Positions 27,086 to 37,852 of a stretch of 64,000 nucleotides of DNA are shown here, in pieces. The notes beneath the pieces were generated by a model. That model did no database searches and was not told the origin of the DNA. It was given only the letters and a program-made list of their open reading frames with translations. Source of the stretch: Natrarchaeobaculum sulfurireducens (GTDB lineage Archaea > Halobacteriota > Halobacteria > Halobacteriales > Natrialbaceae); the NCBI RefSeq assembly GCF_003430825.1, contig NZ_CP024047.1, positions 2,604,001 to 2,668,000 on the forward strand, written 5' to 3'. Numbering within the stretch: position 1 is the first letter of the stretch; every line of letters starts with the position of its first letter. The translations under genes and the position numbers were made by a program.

Positions 27086-27823
27086 TCACTCCCGTTCGAC
27101 GCTCGGGTGCATCGTCGGCTGCTCGTCGAGCGGTTCAGCGAAGGCCTCGAGGATCGTCTCTCGAGCCTGTTCGTCGCGTCGTCGTCGCTCCGCGTCGTCG
27201 ATCTCCTCACAGCCCGGTGGAATGTTCCGGTCACGAGCGGTGAAGTACCCCTCCGGGGCGACCCAATCGTGGTAGAAGTTGGCGTCGGAGTCGTGGATCA
27301 CCGCGAGGGCGACCTTCGCGCCGTGTCCCGCAGCGACGATCGTCTGGTGGGGTTCGCCGGCGATCCGACCGGCGGCGTAGACGCCGTCGACGGCCGTCCG
27401 TCCTGCGTCGTCGACGTCGACGTGATACTTGCTCCCGCGCTGGATTCGGCCCACGTCGAGCGGGACGAGGTACTCGCTGTTTGGCCAGGACGCGGCGATC
27501 ACGCGCCGGGCAGAGAGCGGGTCGCCGCCGTCTGTCTCGAGGACGAACCCCTGCTCGAGGTCGGATTCGTCGATCGGTTCGACGCTTGTCACCCGGCCGA
27601 GTTCAAACGTTACGCCCGCGTTTCGGGCTTGCTTGCGGGCGAGCCGTAGGTACCGACGGGCGTCGACACCGTCCGGAAAGCCGGGGTAGTTCTCGAGGCT
27701 GGCATTTCGTGCGAGGATCGACTCGCCGCCGTCGACGACGAGGGTGTCGAGTCCTGCTCTCTCGGTGAACATCGAGGCGGCGAGACCGGCGACACCACCG
27801 CCGACGATACAGATGTCACGCAT
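27086..27823 (-). CDS. Thioredoxin-reductase-like FAD protein without redox cysteines
   Basis: A 245-residue flavoprotein. FAD motif CIVGGGVAGLAASMFTERAG and closing motif VDGVYAAGRIAGEPHQTIVAAGHGAK resemble thioredoxin reductase. The NADPH domain and the CxxC centre of that enzyme are absent: the protein is about 70 residues short, and its lone Cys pattern does not form CxxC. A helical, charged tail ends the chain. It is probably a single-domain oxidoreductase of unknown substrate. Confidence 0.78.
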   Translation of the reverse strand: MRDICIVGGGVAGLAASMFTERAGLDTLVVDGGESILARNASLENYPGFPDGVDARRYLRLARKQARNAGVTFELGRVTSVEPIDESDLEQGFVLETDGGDPLSARRVIAASWPNSEYLVPLDVGRIQRGSKYHVDVDDAGRTAVDGVYAAGRIAGEPHQTIVAAGHGAKVALAVIHDSDANFYHDWVAPEGYFTARDRNIPPGCEEIDDAERRRRDEQARETILEAFAEPLDEQPTMHPSVERE

Positions 27824-27905
27824 GTGTCGTCGTTCCTGCCGACAGCTATCAAAGGTTGCTACCTCGGTTGCGACACCGTCGGACTGAGCGGATTCCGATA
27901 CGTAC

Positions 27906-27992
27906 CTGTCGGACAGCAGTCACTGACATGAATCAGTCACTGACGAAGTCGCTCGAGGCACGGCGAATGCTCACGCTCGTTCTGTCCGACAG
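27906..27992. promoter_or_regulatory. Palindromes and direct repeats upstream of the 28017 gene
   Basis: Two CTGTC(G/C)GACAG palindromes at 27906-27916 and 27982-27992 flank a direct repeat CAGTCACTGAC at 27917-27927 and 27934-27944. The second palindrome is just upstream of ATTACTTTCG. The arrangement suggests an operator region for the 28017 gene; no regulator is identified. Confidence 0.4.
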
Positions 27993-28016
27993 TATTACTT
28001 TCGCCTGTCGTGTACG

Positions 28017-28544
28017 ATGGGTGTGGACAGAATTCTCCTCAGCACCGTCGCCTATCGTTCGCCCGAGGAGGTCTTTCCGTACGTCTGCTCGTTCAAGGAG
28101 TATCCGCGCTATACGAACCACCTCGAGGAGGTGCGGGTCCACGGTGACGGCGGCGTCGGCTCGGTCTACGACCTTCGGCTCGGGTGGTGGAAGCTCACGT
28201 ACACCGCCCGGTCGAAGGTAGTCGACATCACCGAACCCGAGTCGCTCGAGTGGCGACTGGTCAACGACATCGACGCCCGCGGTACGTGGCGCGTCGAGGC
28301 CGAACCCGAGTCGGCACCGCCGGACGTAGAGACCGCGAGCCGGATCTACTTCGAGGCGATGTACGACCCACACTCTGCGAATAAAGACGCTATCTCGTTG
28401 CCGCGGTTCGTCTCGCTCGACTGGGTGATCAAGAAGGTTCGGCCACGGCTCCTCAACGAGGCCCAGACCGTCGTCGAACGGCTCGTCGCCGATATCGAGG
28501 GCAGTCACCGCGACGTGGAACTGACGATTCACGAAGTACCCTGA
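28017..28544 (+). CDS. SRPBCC (START-like) family protein
   Basis: A 175-residue protein with the helix-grip layout of the coenzyme-Q-binding/polyketide-cyclase superfamily: YRSPEEVFPYVCSFKEYPRY at the start, LEWRLVNDIDARGTW in the sheet and a long C-terminal helix. It probably binds a hydrophobic ligand. The start at ATG 28017 is close to a TATA-like GTATTACTT at about 27991-27999. Confidence 0.8.
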   Translation: MGVDRILLSTVAYRSPEEVFPYVCSFKEYPRYTNHLEEVRVHGDGGVGSVYDLRLGWWKLTYTARSKVVDITEPESLEWRLVNDIDARGTWRVEAEPESAPPDVETASRIYFEAMYDPHSANKDAISLPRFVSLDWVIKKVRPRLLNEAQTVVERLVADIEGSHRDVELTIHEVP

Positions 28545-28677
28545 GCATGGCCGACCAGTATGGGTCCCCAGCGGAACCGCCGCCGGAGAGTCGTGTTGTG
28601 GCCCCGACGACAACTCACTTGACACTGGCCCCGGTAGCACGGAGTATGGCACCGGTCGAGCCGTGGGAGGGACAGCC

Positions 28678-30015
28678 GTGCGGGTGATCGTCGTCGGCGC
28701 AGGCGAAGTCGGAACGAACATCGCCGAACGGCTCCAAGACGCCCACGACGTGGTCATGATCGACCGGGACCGCGAGCGGGTCGAGTCGATCACCTACGAT
28801 CAGGACGTACTCGCACTCGAGGGCAATGGCACGTCACTCGAAACACTCGAAGAAGCCGGTCTCGAGCGGGCGGACATGGTGATTGCGAGCACCGACGTCG
28901 ACGAAACAAACGTGGTCATCTGCGGCGCGGCGAAGGCTATGGACGACGCGTTTACGATCGCACGAATCAAACGCACGAATCTGTTGCGGACCTGGGAGCG
29001 ATCAGAAGAGGCCTTCGGCGTCGATTTCATGGTCTGTACCGACCTTCATGCCGCGGAGGCGATCGTCGACATCGCGGGACTGCCGGGCGCTCGCGACGTG
29101 GATAGCTTCGCGAACGGACTCGTCCGGATGGCCGAATTCGACGTGAAACCGACGAGCCCGATCGCCGGCGAGACCGTCGCCGAAGCCGACCGATACGAGT
29201 CGCTGACGTTCGCAGCGATTCTCCGTGACGACGACGTCGTGATCCCCGAAGGCGAGACGGTGATCCAGCCCCACGACGCCGTCGTCGTCATCGGCTCCGA
29301 AGAGAGCGTCCGCGAGTTCGCCGGCTCGTTGACGCCCGCTCCGACGCTCGAGCAGGCTAACGAAGTCGTCGTCGTCGGCGGGAGCGAGGTCGGGTACCAG
29401 ACGGCCCGCCTATTCGAGGCCGCTGGGTTGGAACCCCGACTCCTCGAGCGCGACCCCGACCGGGCACGTGAGCTAGCCGAACGGCTCCCGCAGACGCTCG
29501 TCTTACAAAGCGATGCGACGGACATCGACTTCCTCGTTCGCGAGCACGTCGACGAATCCGACATCGTCGTCGCCGCCCTCGAGAGCGACGAGAAGAACCT
29601 GCTCGTCTCGTTGCTCGCGAAACGCATCGGCGTCGGGCGCACCATCGGCGTCGTCGAGTACGGCGAGTACGCTGACCTCTTCGAGACCGTCGGGATGGAC
29701 GTCGCGATCAACCCGCGACTGGTCACCGCCGAAGAGATCACCCGGTTCACTCGCGAACACCGAACCGAGAAACTCGCGATGCTCGAGCACGACCGTGCCG
29801 AAGTGCTCGAGATCGAAGTCGACGCGGACAGCGTGCTCTGTAAGACCCGGATTCGCGAGGTAATGGCCGACCTCCCGGAAGGGGTCGTGATCGGTGCCGT
29901 CACCCGCGACGGGGAGTTGATCACGCCCCGGGGTGAGACCGTCCTCGAAGGTGGTGACCACGTCGTCGTCTTCGTCGACACCGAGGTGCTCGACGAGGTC
30001 GCCGCGGCGCTGTGA
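28678..30015 (+). CDS. trkA: Trk potassium uptake regulatory subunit TrkA
   Basis: A 445-residue peripheral NAD(H)-binding subunit with two repeats of RCK-N plus RCK-C. The first is RVIVVGAGEVGTNIAE (about 1-215); the second starts EVVVVGGSEVGYQTARL. The start is GTG 28678 with SD GGAGGGA at about 28664-28670; an in-frame GTG at 28663 is less likely. It gates a TrkH/KtrB-type channel that is not in this window. Confidence 0.93.
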   Translation: MRVIVVGAGEVGTNIAERLQDAHDVVMIDRDRERVESITYDQDVLALEGNGTSLETLEEAGLERADMVIASTDVDETNVVICGAAKAMDDAFTIARIKRTNLLRTWERSEEAFGVDFMVCTDLHAAEAIVDIAGLPGARDVDSFANGLVRMAEFDVKPTSPIAGETVAEADRYESLTFAAILRDDDVVIPEGETVIQPHDAVVVIGSEESVREFAGSLTPAPTLEQANEVVVVGGSEVGYQTARLFEAAGLEPRLLERDPDRARELAERLPQTLVLQSDATDIDFLVREHVDESDIVVAALESDEKNLLVSLLAKRIGVGRTIGVVEYGEYADLFETVGMDVAINPRLVTAEEITRFTREHRTEKLAMLEHDRAEVLEIEVDADSVLCKTRIREVMADLPEGVVIGAVTRDGELITPRGETVLEGGDHVVVFVDTEVLDEVAAAL

Positions 30016-30054
30016 TGCCGTCCGATAGCGTACGAACTCGGTCGAGCAGTTGGC

Positions 30055-31122
30055 TCAGAGCGTGTACTCGTGGCTCCCGTCTTCGGTCTCGAGGAATGCC
30101 TCGAGCAAGTCGATCGTGCCTGCGATATCGTCGACGTGGGCAGTCTCGGTGACGGTGTGGAGGTAACGCGTCGGGATCGAGATGGCGCCGACGGGCTTTG
30201 CGCCGGCGGTGTGCTGGAATCCGGCTGTGTCGGTGCCGCCGGCGGGGAGGATCTCGAGTTGGTAGTCGATTTCGCGGTCCTCGGCGACGGCTTTCATCCG
30301 ACGGTGGACCTTCGGGTTGGTGATGACGCTCGAGTCTTTGAGTTTGATTGCAGTGCCGTCGCCGAGTGCCGTGACGCGCTCGCCGGCGTCGAAGCCGGGG
30401 ACGTCGTTCGCGACGGTGACGTCGAGTGCGATAGCAAGGTCGGGATCGACGTCGACGCCGAGTGCACGGGCGCCACGCAGGCCGACTTCCTCCTGGGCCG
30501 TTGCACAGAAGTGGATCGTCGCGTCGGGCTCCTCGAGTCGGCGGGCGGCCTCGAGCATGGCGAACAGACAGACGCGGTCGTCGAGGGCTTTGCCGGTGAT
30601 CGTCTCGCCGACGCGTTCGGTGGTCTGGTCCATCGTCACGAGGTTGCCGGGCGAGATGCGCTCGGTGGCCTCCTCGGAGGGAAGGCCGACGTCGACGACG
30701 ACGTCCGAGACCTCGGGGGTCTTCTCGCGTTCTTTCTCGTCGAGGGTGTGTGGCGGGGGCGAGCCGATGACGCCAGGGACGTCGCCGTCTTCGGTGTGGA
30801 TCGTCACTCGCTGGGCTTTGAGCACGCGGGCATCCCAGCCGCCGAGCGGGTCGAGTTCGACGAACCCGAAGCCGTCGTCGTCGCCTTTCACATATCTCAC
30901 CATGAACCCGATCTCGTCCATGTGGGCCGCGACGGCCACCTCGTGGTCGGTGTCTCCCTCGAGCGTGCCGACGACGTTCCCCATCGCGTCGGTTCGGACG
31001 CGGTCGACACTGTCTGCTAGCTCGCGGACGACGAGTTGTCGAATTCGGTCCTCGTAGCCGGGGACCCCGCTCGTCTCGGTCAGTTCCGTCAGGAGTTCGA
31101 CGTCGAGGGATGTCGAAGTCAT
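30055..31122 (-). CDS. M42-family metallopeptidase (TET aminopeptidase-like)
   Basis: A 355-residue dinuclear-metal aminopeptidase. Visible ligand motifs are AAHMDEIGFMV, GKALDDRVC, the catalytic TAQEEVGLRGA, ALDVTVAND and the final HVDD near the C-terminus. Archaeal M42 enzymes form dodecameric TET particles that degrade peptides after proteasome action. ATG 31122 has a TATA-like GTTTATAGC about 25 nt upstream (31145-31153, minus strand). Confidence 0.92.
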   Translation of the reverse strand: MTSTSLDVELLTELTETSGVPGYEDRIRQLVVRELADSVDRVRTDAMGNVVGTLEGDTDHEVAVAAHMDEIGFMVRYVKGDDDGFGFVELDPLGGWDARVLKAQRVTIHTEDGDVPGVIGSPPPHTLDEKEREKTPEVSDVVVDVGLPSEEATERISPGNLVTMDQTTERVGETITGKALDDRVCLFAMLEAARRLEEPDATIHFCATAQEEVGLRGARALGVDVDPDLAIALDVTVANDVPGFDAGERVTALGDGTAIKLKDSSVITNPKVHRRMKAVAEDREIDYQLEILPAGGTDTAGFQHTAGAKPVGAISIPTRYLHTVTETAHVDDIAGTIDLLEAFLETEDGSHEYTL

Positions 31123-31283
31123 GACTAGACGTGTTCCGTTCTGGGCTATAAACACGTGGTTCTCGGCTGTCTGGACGGGGGCTCAACCGCGACTCCCGAT
31201 CCCCGGTCGGCTCCTTCGGGACTGATCGCAGAGTTCGATGGTACCCGCTGGATATTAGCCCGTCGGTATAGTACTGTGTGTTC

Positions 31284-32450
31284 ATGAGTGACGTACGTGT
31301 TGCAGGAACAGGGTTGACCGCGTTCGGGAACGCACCCGAGCGGACCGGCCGCGACCTCTTCGCGGAGGCGAGTATCGCAGCCTTCGAAGACAGCGGTGTC
31401 CCCCGTGAGGACGTCGACGCCGTCTTCTACGGGAATTTTATGGGCGAACTCGCCGAACACCAGGGCCACCAGGGGCCGCTGATGGCCGAAGCCGCCGGAG
31501 TCGACGCCCCGGCGACCCGCTACGAAGCCGCGTGTGCCTCGAGCGGCGTGGCCGTCCGTGATGCTGTGGTTCGAATCCGCAGCGGTGCGGCCGATGTCGT
31601 CCTCGTCGGCGGCGTCGAGCGGATGACGAACCTCGGGACGGCGGGGGCAACGGAGGCGCTCGCCATCGCCGCCGACGAACTCTGGGAGGTGCGAGCCGGG
31701 ATGACGTTCCCCGGTGCATACGCGCTGATGGCGCAGGCCTATTTCACCGAGTACGGCGGCGAACACGAGGATCTGGCCCACATCGCCGTCAAGAACCACG
31801 AGAACGCACTGCCAAACGACAACGCGCAGTACCAGAACGCGATCGAGGTCTCGGACGTCCTCGAGGCCCCGCAGGTCTCGAGCCCGCTCGGACTGTACGA
31901 CTCCTGTCCGATCTCCGATGGGGCCGCAGCGGTCGTCCTGACGAGTGCGGCCTACGCCGAAGCCCACGGGCTCGAAGCTCCGGTCGCGATCACCGGCTCG
32001 GGACAGGGTGGCGACAGATTCGCCTTACACGACCGAGACTACCTCGCACGCTCGCCGGCCGCCCGCGAGGCCGGCGAAGAAGCCTACGCAGACGCCGGCG
32101 TCGATGCAGGAGACGTCGACGTCGCCGAGGTCCACGACTGCTTTACGATCGCCGAAGTGCTCGCGATCGAGGCGCTCGGTCTCGAGCCGGTCGGTAAGGG
32201 GATCACGGCGGCCCGTGACGGTCGGACGACCGCCGAGGGAGAGACGCCGATCAACCTCTCGGGCGGGCTGAAAGCGAAGGGTCACCCCGTCGGCGCGACC
32301 GGTGCCTCTCAGATCGCCGAGATCACGACCCTGCTCGCTGGGACCCATCCCAACAGCGAGTCCGTCGACGACGCGACGATCGGCGTCACCCACAACGCAG
32401 GTGGCACCGTCGCCAGCGCGGTCGTCCACGTTTTGGAGGTGGTTGCGTGA
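31284..32450 (+). CDS. Thiolase-family acetyl-CoA acetyltransferase
   Basis: A 388-residue thiolase of the archaeal/SCP2-like branch. The nucleophile Cys is in YEAACASSGVAV; EVHDCFTIAE and GGLKAKGHPVGATG provide the His motifs. In archaea this enzyme works with a DUF35 Zn-ribbon/OB-fold partner, and with HMG-CoA synthase in mevalonate synthesis; the partner gene follows at 32742. The last codons (LEVVA, TGA) form the first copy of a sequence then repeated in tandem. A GATATTAG element is about 30 nt upstream of the ATG. Confidence 0.92.
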   Translation: MSDVRVAGTGLTAFGNAPERTGRDLFAEASIAAFEDSGVPREDVDAVFYGNFMGELAEHQGHQGPLMAEAAGVDAPATRYEAACASSGVAVRDAVVRIRSGAADVVLVGGVERMTNLGTAGATEALAIAADELWEVRAGMTFPGAYALMAQAYFTEYGGEHEDLAHIAVKNHENALPNDNAQYQNAIEVSDVLEAPQVSSPLGLYDSCPISDGAAAVVLTSAAYAEAHGLEAPVAITGSGQGGDRFALHDRDYLARSPAAREAGEEAYADAGVDAGDVDVAEVHDCFTIAEVLAIEALGLEPVGKGITAARDGRTTAEGETPINLSGGLKAKGHPVGATGASQIAEITTLLAGTHPNSESVDDATIGVTHNAGGTVASAVVHVLEVVA

Positions 32451-32748
32451 GCGAACGTAGTGAAGCGAACGCAATGACGCCAGCGTATGCTCTGGAGGTG
32501 GTTGCGTGAGCAAACGTAGTGAAGCGAACGCAATGACGCCAGCGTATGCTCTGGAGGTGGTTGCGTGAGCGAACGTAGTGAAGCGAACGCAATGACGCCA
32601 GCGTATGCTCTGGAGGTGGTTGCGTGAGCGAACGTAGTGAAGCGAACGCAATGACGCCAGCGTATGCTCTGGAGGTGGTTGCGTGAGCGAACGTAGTGAA
32701 GCGAACGCAATGACGCCAGCGTATGCTCTGGAGGTGGTTGCGTGAGCG
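32435..32748 (+). repeat. 59-bp tandem repeat, 5.3 copies
   Basis: Units start at 32435, 32494, 32553, 32612 and 32671, with a partial sixth at 32730. The unit runs GGAGGTGGTTGCGTGAGCGA...TATGCTCT. Copies are identical except for a G-to-A change at 32512 in the second. The repeat bridges the thiolase stop and the start of its OB-fold partner. There are no variable spacers, so it is not CRISPR. Confidence 0.97.
32447..32745 (+). other. Five chained 20-codon mini-ORFs inside the tandem repeat
   Basis: Each unit encodes GTG start, [23 protein letters not shown]: ORFs 32447-32509, 32506-32568, 32565-32627, 32624-32686 and 32683-32745. Every stop overlaps the next start as GTGA, and each start has GGAGGTG about 6 nt upstream, inside the previous ORF. 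The last GTGA is the start of the Zn-ribbon gene at 32742. In the second ORF the third residue is Lys instead of Glu. Whether the peptides are made or useful is unknown. Confidence 0.6.
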
Positions 32749-33131
32749 AAAACACCGTCCGGGATGCTGGCTTCGACGACTGGCTCGACGCCGTCGAGGA
32801 GGGCCAAGCGTACTACCTCGAGTGTCCAAACGATCACGGTTCGCTGCCACCGCGGCGTGTCTGTCCCGACTGCGGCTCGACCGATCTCGAGGAAGTCCCC
32901 CTGCCAGAGAGCGGCGAAATCGAGACGTTCACCGTCACGTACGTCCCGACGCCAGCGTTCGAAGACGACGCCCCCTACGCGACGGCCATCGCGAACTTCG
33001 GCCCCGTCCGTATTACGGGGCAGGTCATCGGCGTCGACGTCGACGCGGTCGAGAGCGGCCTCGAGATCGAACTCGAAGTGACGGTCTCGGAGACGACCGA
33101 CGAGCGCGTCCTCGGGTTCAGTCCGGTCTGA
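32742..33131 (+). CDS. DUF35-type Zn-ribbon/OB-fold acyl-CoA-binding protein
   Basis: A 129-residue protein. A rubredoxin-like Zn ribbon ([10 protein letters not shown] and RRVCPDCGS) is followed by an OB fold ([33 protein letters not shown]). It is the usual partner of the upstream thiolase. The first metal pair has only one Cys, with a His nearby, so the zinc site may be modified. The GTG start overlaps the last mini-ORF stop and has GGAGGTG at 32730-32736. Confidence 0.88.
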   Translation: MSENTVRDAGFDDWLDAVEEGQAYYLECPNDHGSLPPRRVCPDCGSTDLEEVPLPESGEIETFTVTYVPTPAFEDDAPYATAIANFGPVRITGQVIGVDVDAVESGLEIELEVTVSETTDERVLGFSPV

Positions 33132-33204
33132 TCGACCTACCGGTTCCCCATCGCGTTCACCGCCAGCGAACGGCCTTTGTTATTGCGGCACGTTCACACG
33201 AGGT

Positions 33205-33552
33205 ATGGCCCTCGCCGATCAGGAGTGTGAAGCCTGTACGTCCGAGGACGAACCGCTCACCGAGCCGGAGTACGCGGACTACCTCGGGGAACTCGAGGAC
33301 GACGTCTGGGCGGTCGTTGACGACCACCATCTCGAGGGAGCCTACGAGTTCCCGGACTTCCGCAACGCGCTCGAGTTCACCTACGAGGTCGGCGAACTCG
33401 CCGAAGAGGAGTGGCACCACCCGGACATCCACCTCCAGTGGGGCGAAGTCCGGATCGAGGTGTGGACACACAAGATCGACGGCTTACACGAGTCGGATTT
33501 CGTCATGGCCGCGAAGATGGACCGGTGCTACGAGGAGTATCCCGAGGAGTGA
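33205..33552 (+). CDS. Pterin-4a-carbinolamine dehydratase-like protein
   Basis: A 115-residue protein. The second half carries the PCD/DCoH motif: [20 protein letters not shown], then TH, GLHESDF. These hold the conserved His and Trp positions of the active site. An N-terminal CEAC adds a Cys pair. The family recycles tetrahydrobiopterin, but archaeal members have also been linked to molybdopterin metabolism; the role here is open. Confidence 0.8.
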   Translation: MALADQECEACTSEDEPLTEPEYADYLGELEDDVWAVVDDHHLEGAYEFPDFRNALEFTYEVGELAEEEWHHPDIHLQWGEVRIEVWTHKIDGLHESDFVMAAKMDRCYEEYPEE

Positions 33553-33573
33553 CGATCAGCCGACGCGAGTAGC

Positions 33574-35541
<1,968 letters not shown>

Positions 35542-35733
35542 AGAATCGTTCGTACGACCCCGATGCATCTGTATGTTGTGCTCGATGTCATCAGTGGACA
35601 TACGGGTCGTCGACAGAGCAGATCCACCACGTGGTGTCAGGTCGACGATCTCGAGAGTTCGGACCCGACTCGATCGCACGACCGGAGCGTTCGGTCAGCT
35701 AAATGGGCGATCTGAGAGGTGAAGGCACTGTGA

Positions 35734-36678
35734 TTACTCGTCGAGTTCGACGTCGGTGTGGGCCAGTTCGGCGGTCAGGTACTCGACGAACTCCGCCGGA
35801 TGTTCAGCGTGGGGCAACTGCGTTGCGTAGTCGATGACGACCAGTTCGAGATCGGCGGCGTCGGCGAGGTCACGGCCGTCACGAAGCGGGACGAGTTCGG
35901 CGTCTCGACCCCAGACGAGCGTCGTGGGCATCTCGAGGGCGGCGAGTTCCGTCGCGAGGTCGAACTCGGGGTCGAGCGTACCGGCAGCGAACGACGCCGG
36001 CGCGTAGCGAGCGCCTGGTTGGTGGGCGCTGTTCCAGGTGTAGGCGACGTCCTCGGGCTCAAGGGCGTCGGCGTCGTAGTACCCATCGCGGACGTAGTAC
36101 CGTCGAATCGAGGGCTTGCTCGCAAGCAGGTTGTAGACGGTCGTCCCGAGGATCGGCGTCCGCAAAAGAGTCCGAAGCCAGGGCCGTTCGGGGGCGGTCT
36201 CGTCGGTAGGACAGATCAACACCAGGTGTTCGAAGTCGGCCTCTCCTGCGGCGTCGGCGACGAACGCCCCGGTGAGCGAGGAGGCGACCACGATGGGATC
36301 GTCGGTGACGTCGTCGGCGAAATCACGGACGAACTCAGCGTACAGCGACGGCGAGTAAAGCAACGGCGGTCGCTCGGACCGAGCGAAGCCGGGAAGGTCG
36401 ATGGCGTAGACGTGATACTCCTCCGCGAGGCGCTCGAAAACCGGTTCGAACTCGTACCCGCTCGCGCCGGCGTAGATGCCGTGATAGAGCAACAAGTCTG
36501 GATCGTTCGGATCGCCAGCGACGGTATAGGTGGTCTCGATACCCCGCCACCGGTAGGTCCGTTCGACGCCCGGCAACGGGTTCTCGAGGTCGCCAGCGCG
36601 CGCTTTCAGAAACCGGTTGCCGACGACGGCCGCGCCGACGGCACCGAGGGTCGCGCCGAGGACTGATCGGGCTCGCAT
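35734..36678 (-). CDS. Alpha/beta hydrolase
   Basis: A 314-residue protein. An N-terminal hydrophobic segment (ATLGAVGAAVVG) is followed by an alpha/beta-hydrolase domain: LLYHGIYAGASGYEF (oxyanion region), nucleophile elbow VVASSLTGAF (Ser, but flanked by Ala and Thr rather than Gly), Asp in VWGRDAELVP and His in LPHAEHP. It is probably an esterase-like enzyme, perhaps membrane-anchored. The atypical elbow weakens any specific call. Confidence 0.82.
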   Translation of the reverse strand: MRARSVLGATLGAVGAAVVGNRFLKARAGDLENPLPGVERTYRWRGIETTYTVAGDPNDPDLLLYHGIYAGASGYEFEPVFERLAEEYHVYAIDLPGFARSERPPLLYSPSLYAEFVRDFADDVTDDPIVVASSLTGAFVADAAGEADFEHLVLICPTDETAPERPWLRTLLRTPILGTTVYNLLASKPSIRRYYVRDGYYDADALEPEDVAYTWNSAHQPGARYAPASFAAGTLDPEFDLATELAALEMPTTLVWGRDAELVPLRDGRDLADAADLELVVIDYATQLPHAEHPAEFVEYLTAELAHTDVELDE

Positions 36679-36763
36679 ACGCCGTCGTACGTCGCCGTCG
36701 GTCTTCAAGGTGGGGCTATCTCTCACGAGCGCGATTGTGAGCAGGTCCAGCCCCCACGAAGCG

Positions 36764-37852
36764 TTACTCGGTGCCGGCCGAGTCGGTACCGAGTTCCGAC
36801 ACGCAGGCTTCGACCGGCTCGAGCAGCTCGTCGGCGATGGTGTACGGGTCGGTCTCGCCCGCCCGGACAGCGTCGGCGAGGTCGTCGATCCCGCCGACGC
36901 GGTCGAGTTCGTCCTCGAGGATAGCGTGGACGTCCTCGCGCAGCAGGGTTCGGATCTCCTCGGCGTAGCGCTGGCGGGCCATCGCCGCGTGGGTTCCGGA
37001 GTCGACGAGGTACGTCTGGTGGGCGGTGAACTCGTCGATGAGGTCGTCGATGCCCGTCGCCGTCGTGGCGACGGTTTCGACGATCGGTGGGGACCAGTCG
37101 GCGGCGACCTCGGCTGTGTCACCGTCCGTCTCGTCCGGGCCGTCCCAGTCGGGATGGTGGTCGGTGATCTCGTCTGCGCCGTGGTGGCCGCTGCCGAAGC
37201 CGCTTCCCTCGCCGAGGTGGATCATCTCTCGGAGTTCCTGGACGGTTCGATCGGCCCCGTCACGGTCGGCCTTGTTGACGACGAAGACGTCGCCGATCTC
37301 GAGGATCCCGGCTTTGAGCGTCTGGATGTCGTCGCCCGATCCCGGCGGGACGAGGACGGCGACCGTATCGGCGGTGCGAACGATGTCGATCTCGTTCTGG
37401 CCGGCACCGACGGTCTCGATGATGATCTTGTCCTTGCCGAAGGCGTCCATCGCCTTGACGGCGTCCGCCGTCGCCGTCGAGAGGCCGCCGAGCGTGCCGC
37501 GGGCGCTCATCGAGCGAACGAAGACGTCCATATCGCCGACCGTCGAGGCCATCCGGATACGGTCGCCAAGCACCGCCCCGCCCGTAAACGGCGAGGAGGG
37601 GTCGATCGCGATGACGCCGACGGTCTCGCCGCGCTCGCGGTAGGTTTCGGCGAGCTTGTCGACGAGCGTCGATTTGCCCGCGCCGGGGCTGCCCGTGACG
37701 CCGATCACGTCGGCGTCGCCCGCGTGAGCGTACAGCGCCGAGACGAGCTCGCGGTGGCCCGGCGCACGGTTCTCGATCTTCGAGATGACTCGAGCCAGCG
37801 CGCGGTGTTCGCCGGCCAGCAGGTCCTCGAGCAGCGTCTCGTCGCCGGTCAT
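36764..37852 (-). CDS. meaB: Methylmalonyl-CoA mutase-associated GTPase MeaB
   Basis: A 362-residue G3E-type GTPase. The P-loop is GSPGAGKSTLVDKL, Walker B-like VIAIDPSSPFTGGAVLGDR, IIIETVGAGQNE, and base recognition VVNKADRDG. It protects and reloads the B12 cofactor of methylmalonyl-CoA mutase. A His-rich insert (SGHHGADEITDHHPD) is present. The start overlaps the stop of the B12-binding subunit by 4 bp, so the two are co-translated. Confidence 0.94.
   Translation of the reverse strand: MTGDETLLEDLLAGEHRALARVISKIENRAPGHRELVSALYAHAGDADVIGVTGSPGAGKSTLVDKLAETYRERGETVGVIAIDPSSPFTGGAVLGDRIRMASTVGDMDVFVRSMSARGTLGGLSTATADAVKAMDAFGKDKIIIETVGAGQNEIDIVRTADTVAVLVPPGSGDDIQTLKAGILEIGDVFVVNKADRDGADRTVQELREMIHLGEGSGFGSGHHGADEITDHHPDWDGPDETDGDTAEVAADWSPPIVETVATTATGIDDLIDEFTAHQTYLVDSGTHAAMARQRYAEEIRTLLREDVHAILEDELDRVGGIDDLADAVRAGETDPYTIADELLEPVEACVSELGTDSAGTE

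Noticed and set aside
32435-32748. CRISPR array
   Set aside because: The units are continuous identical 59-bp repeats with no spacers, no leader and no cas genes in the window.
32025-32850. Three long minus-strand frames full of repeated [17 protein letters not shown]-type peptides
   Set aside because: These are only the antisense translation of the 59-bp tandem repeat and the flanking genes; they have no start signals and no biased composition.
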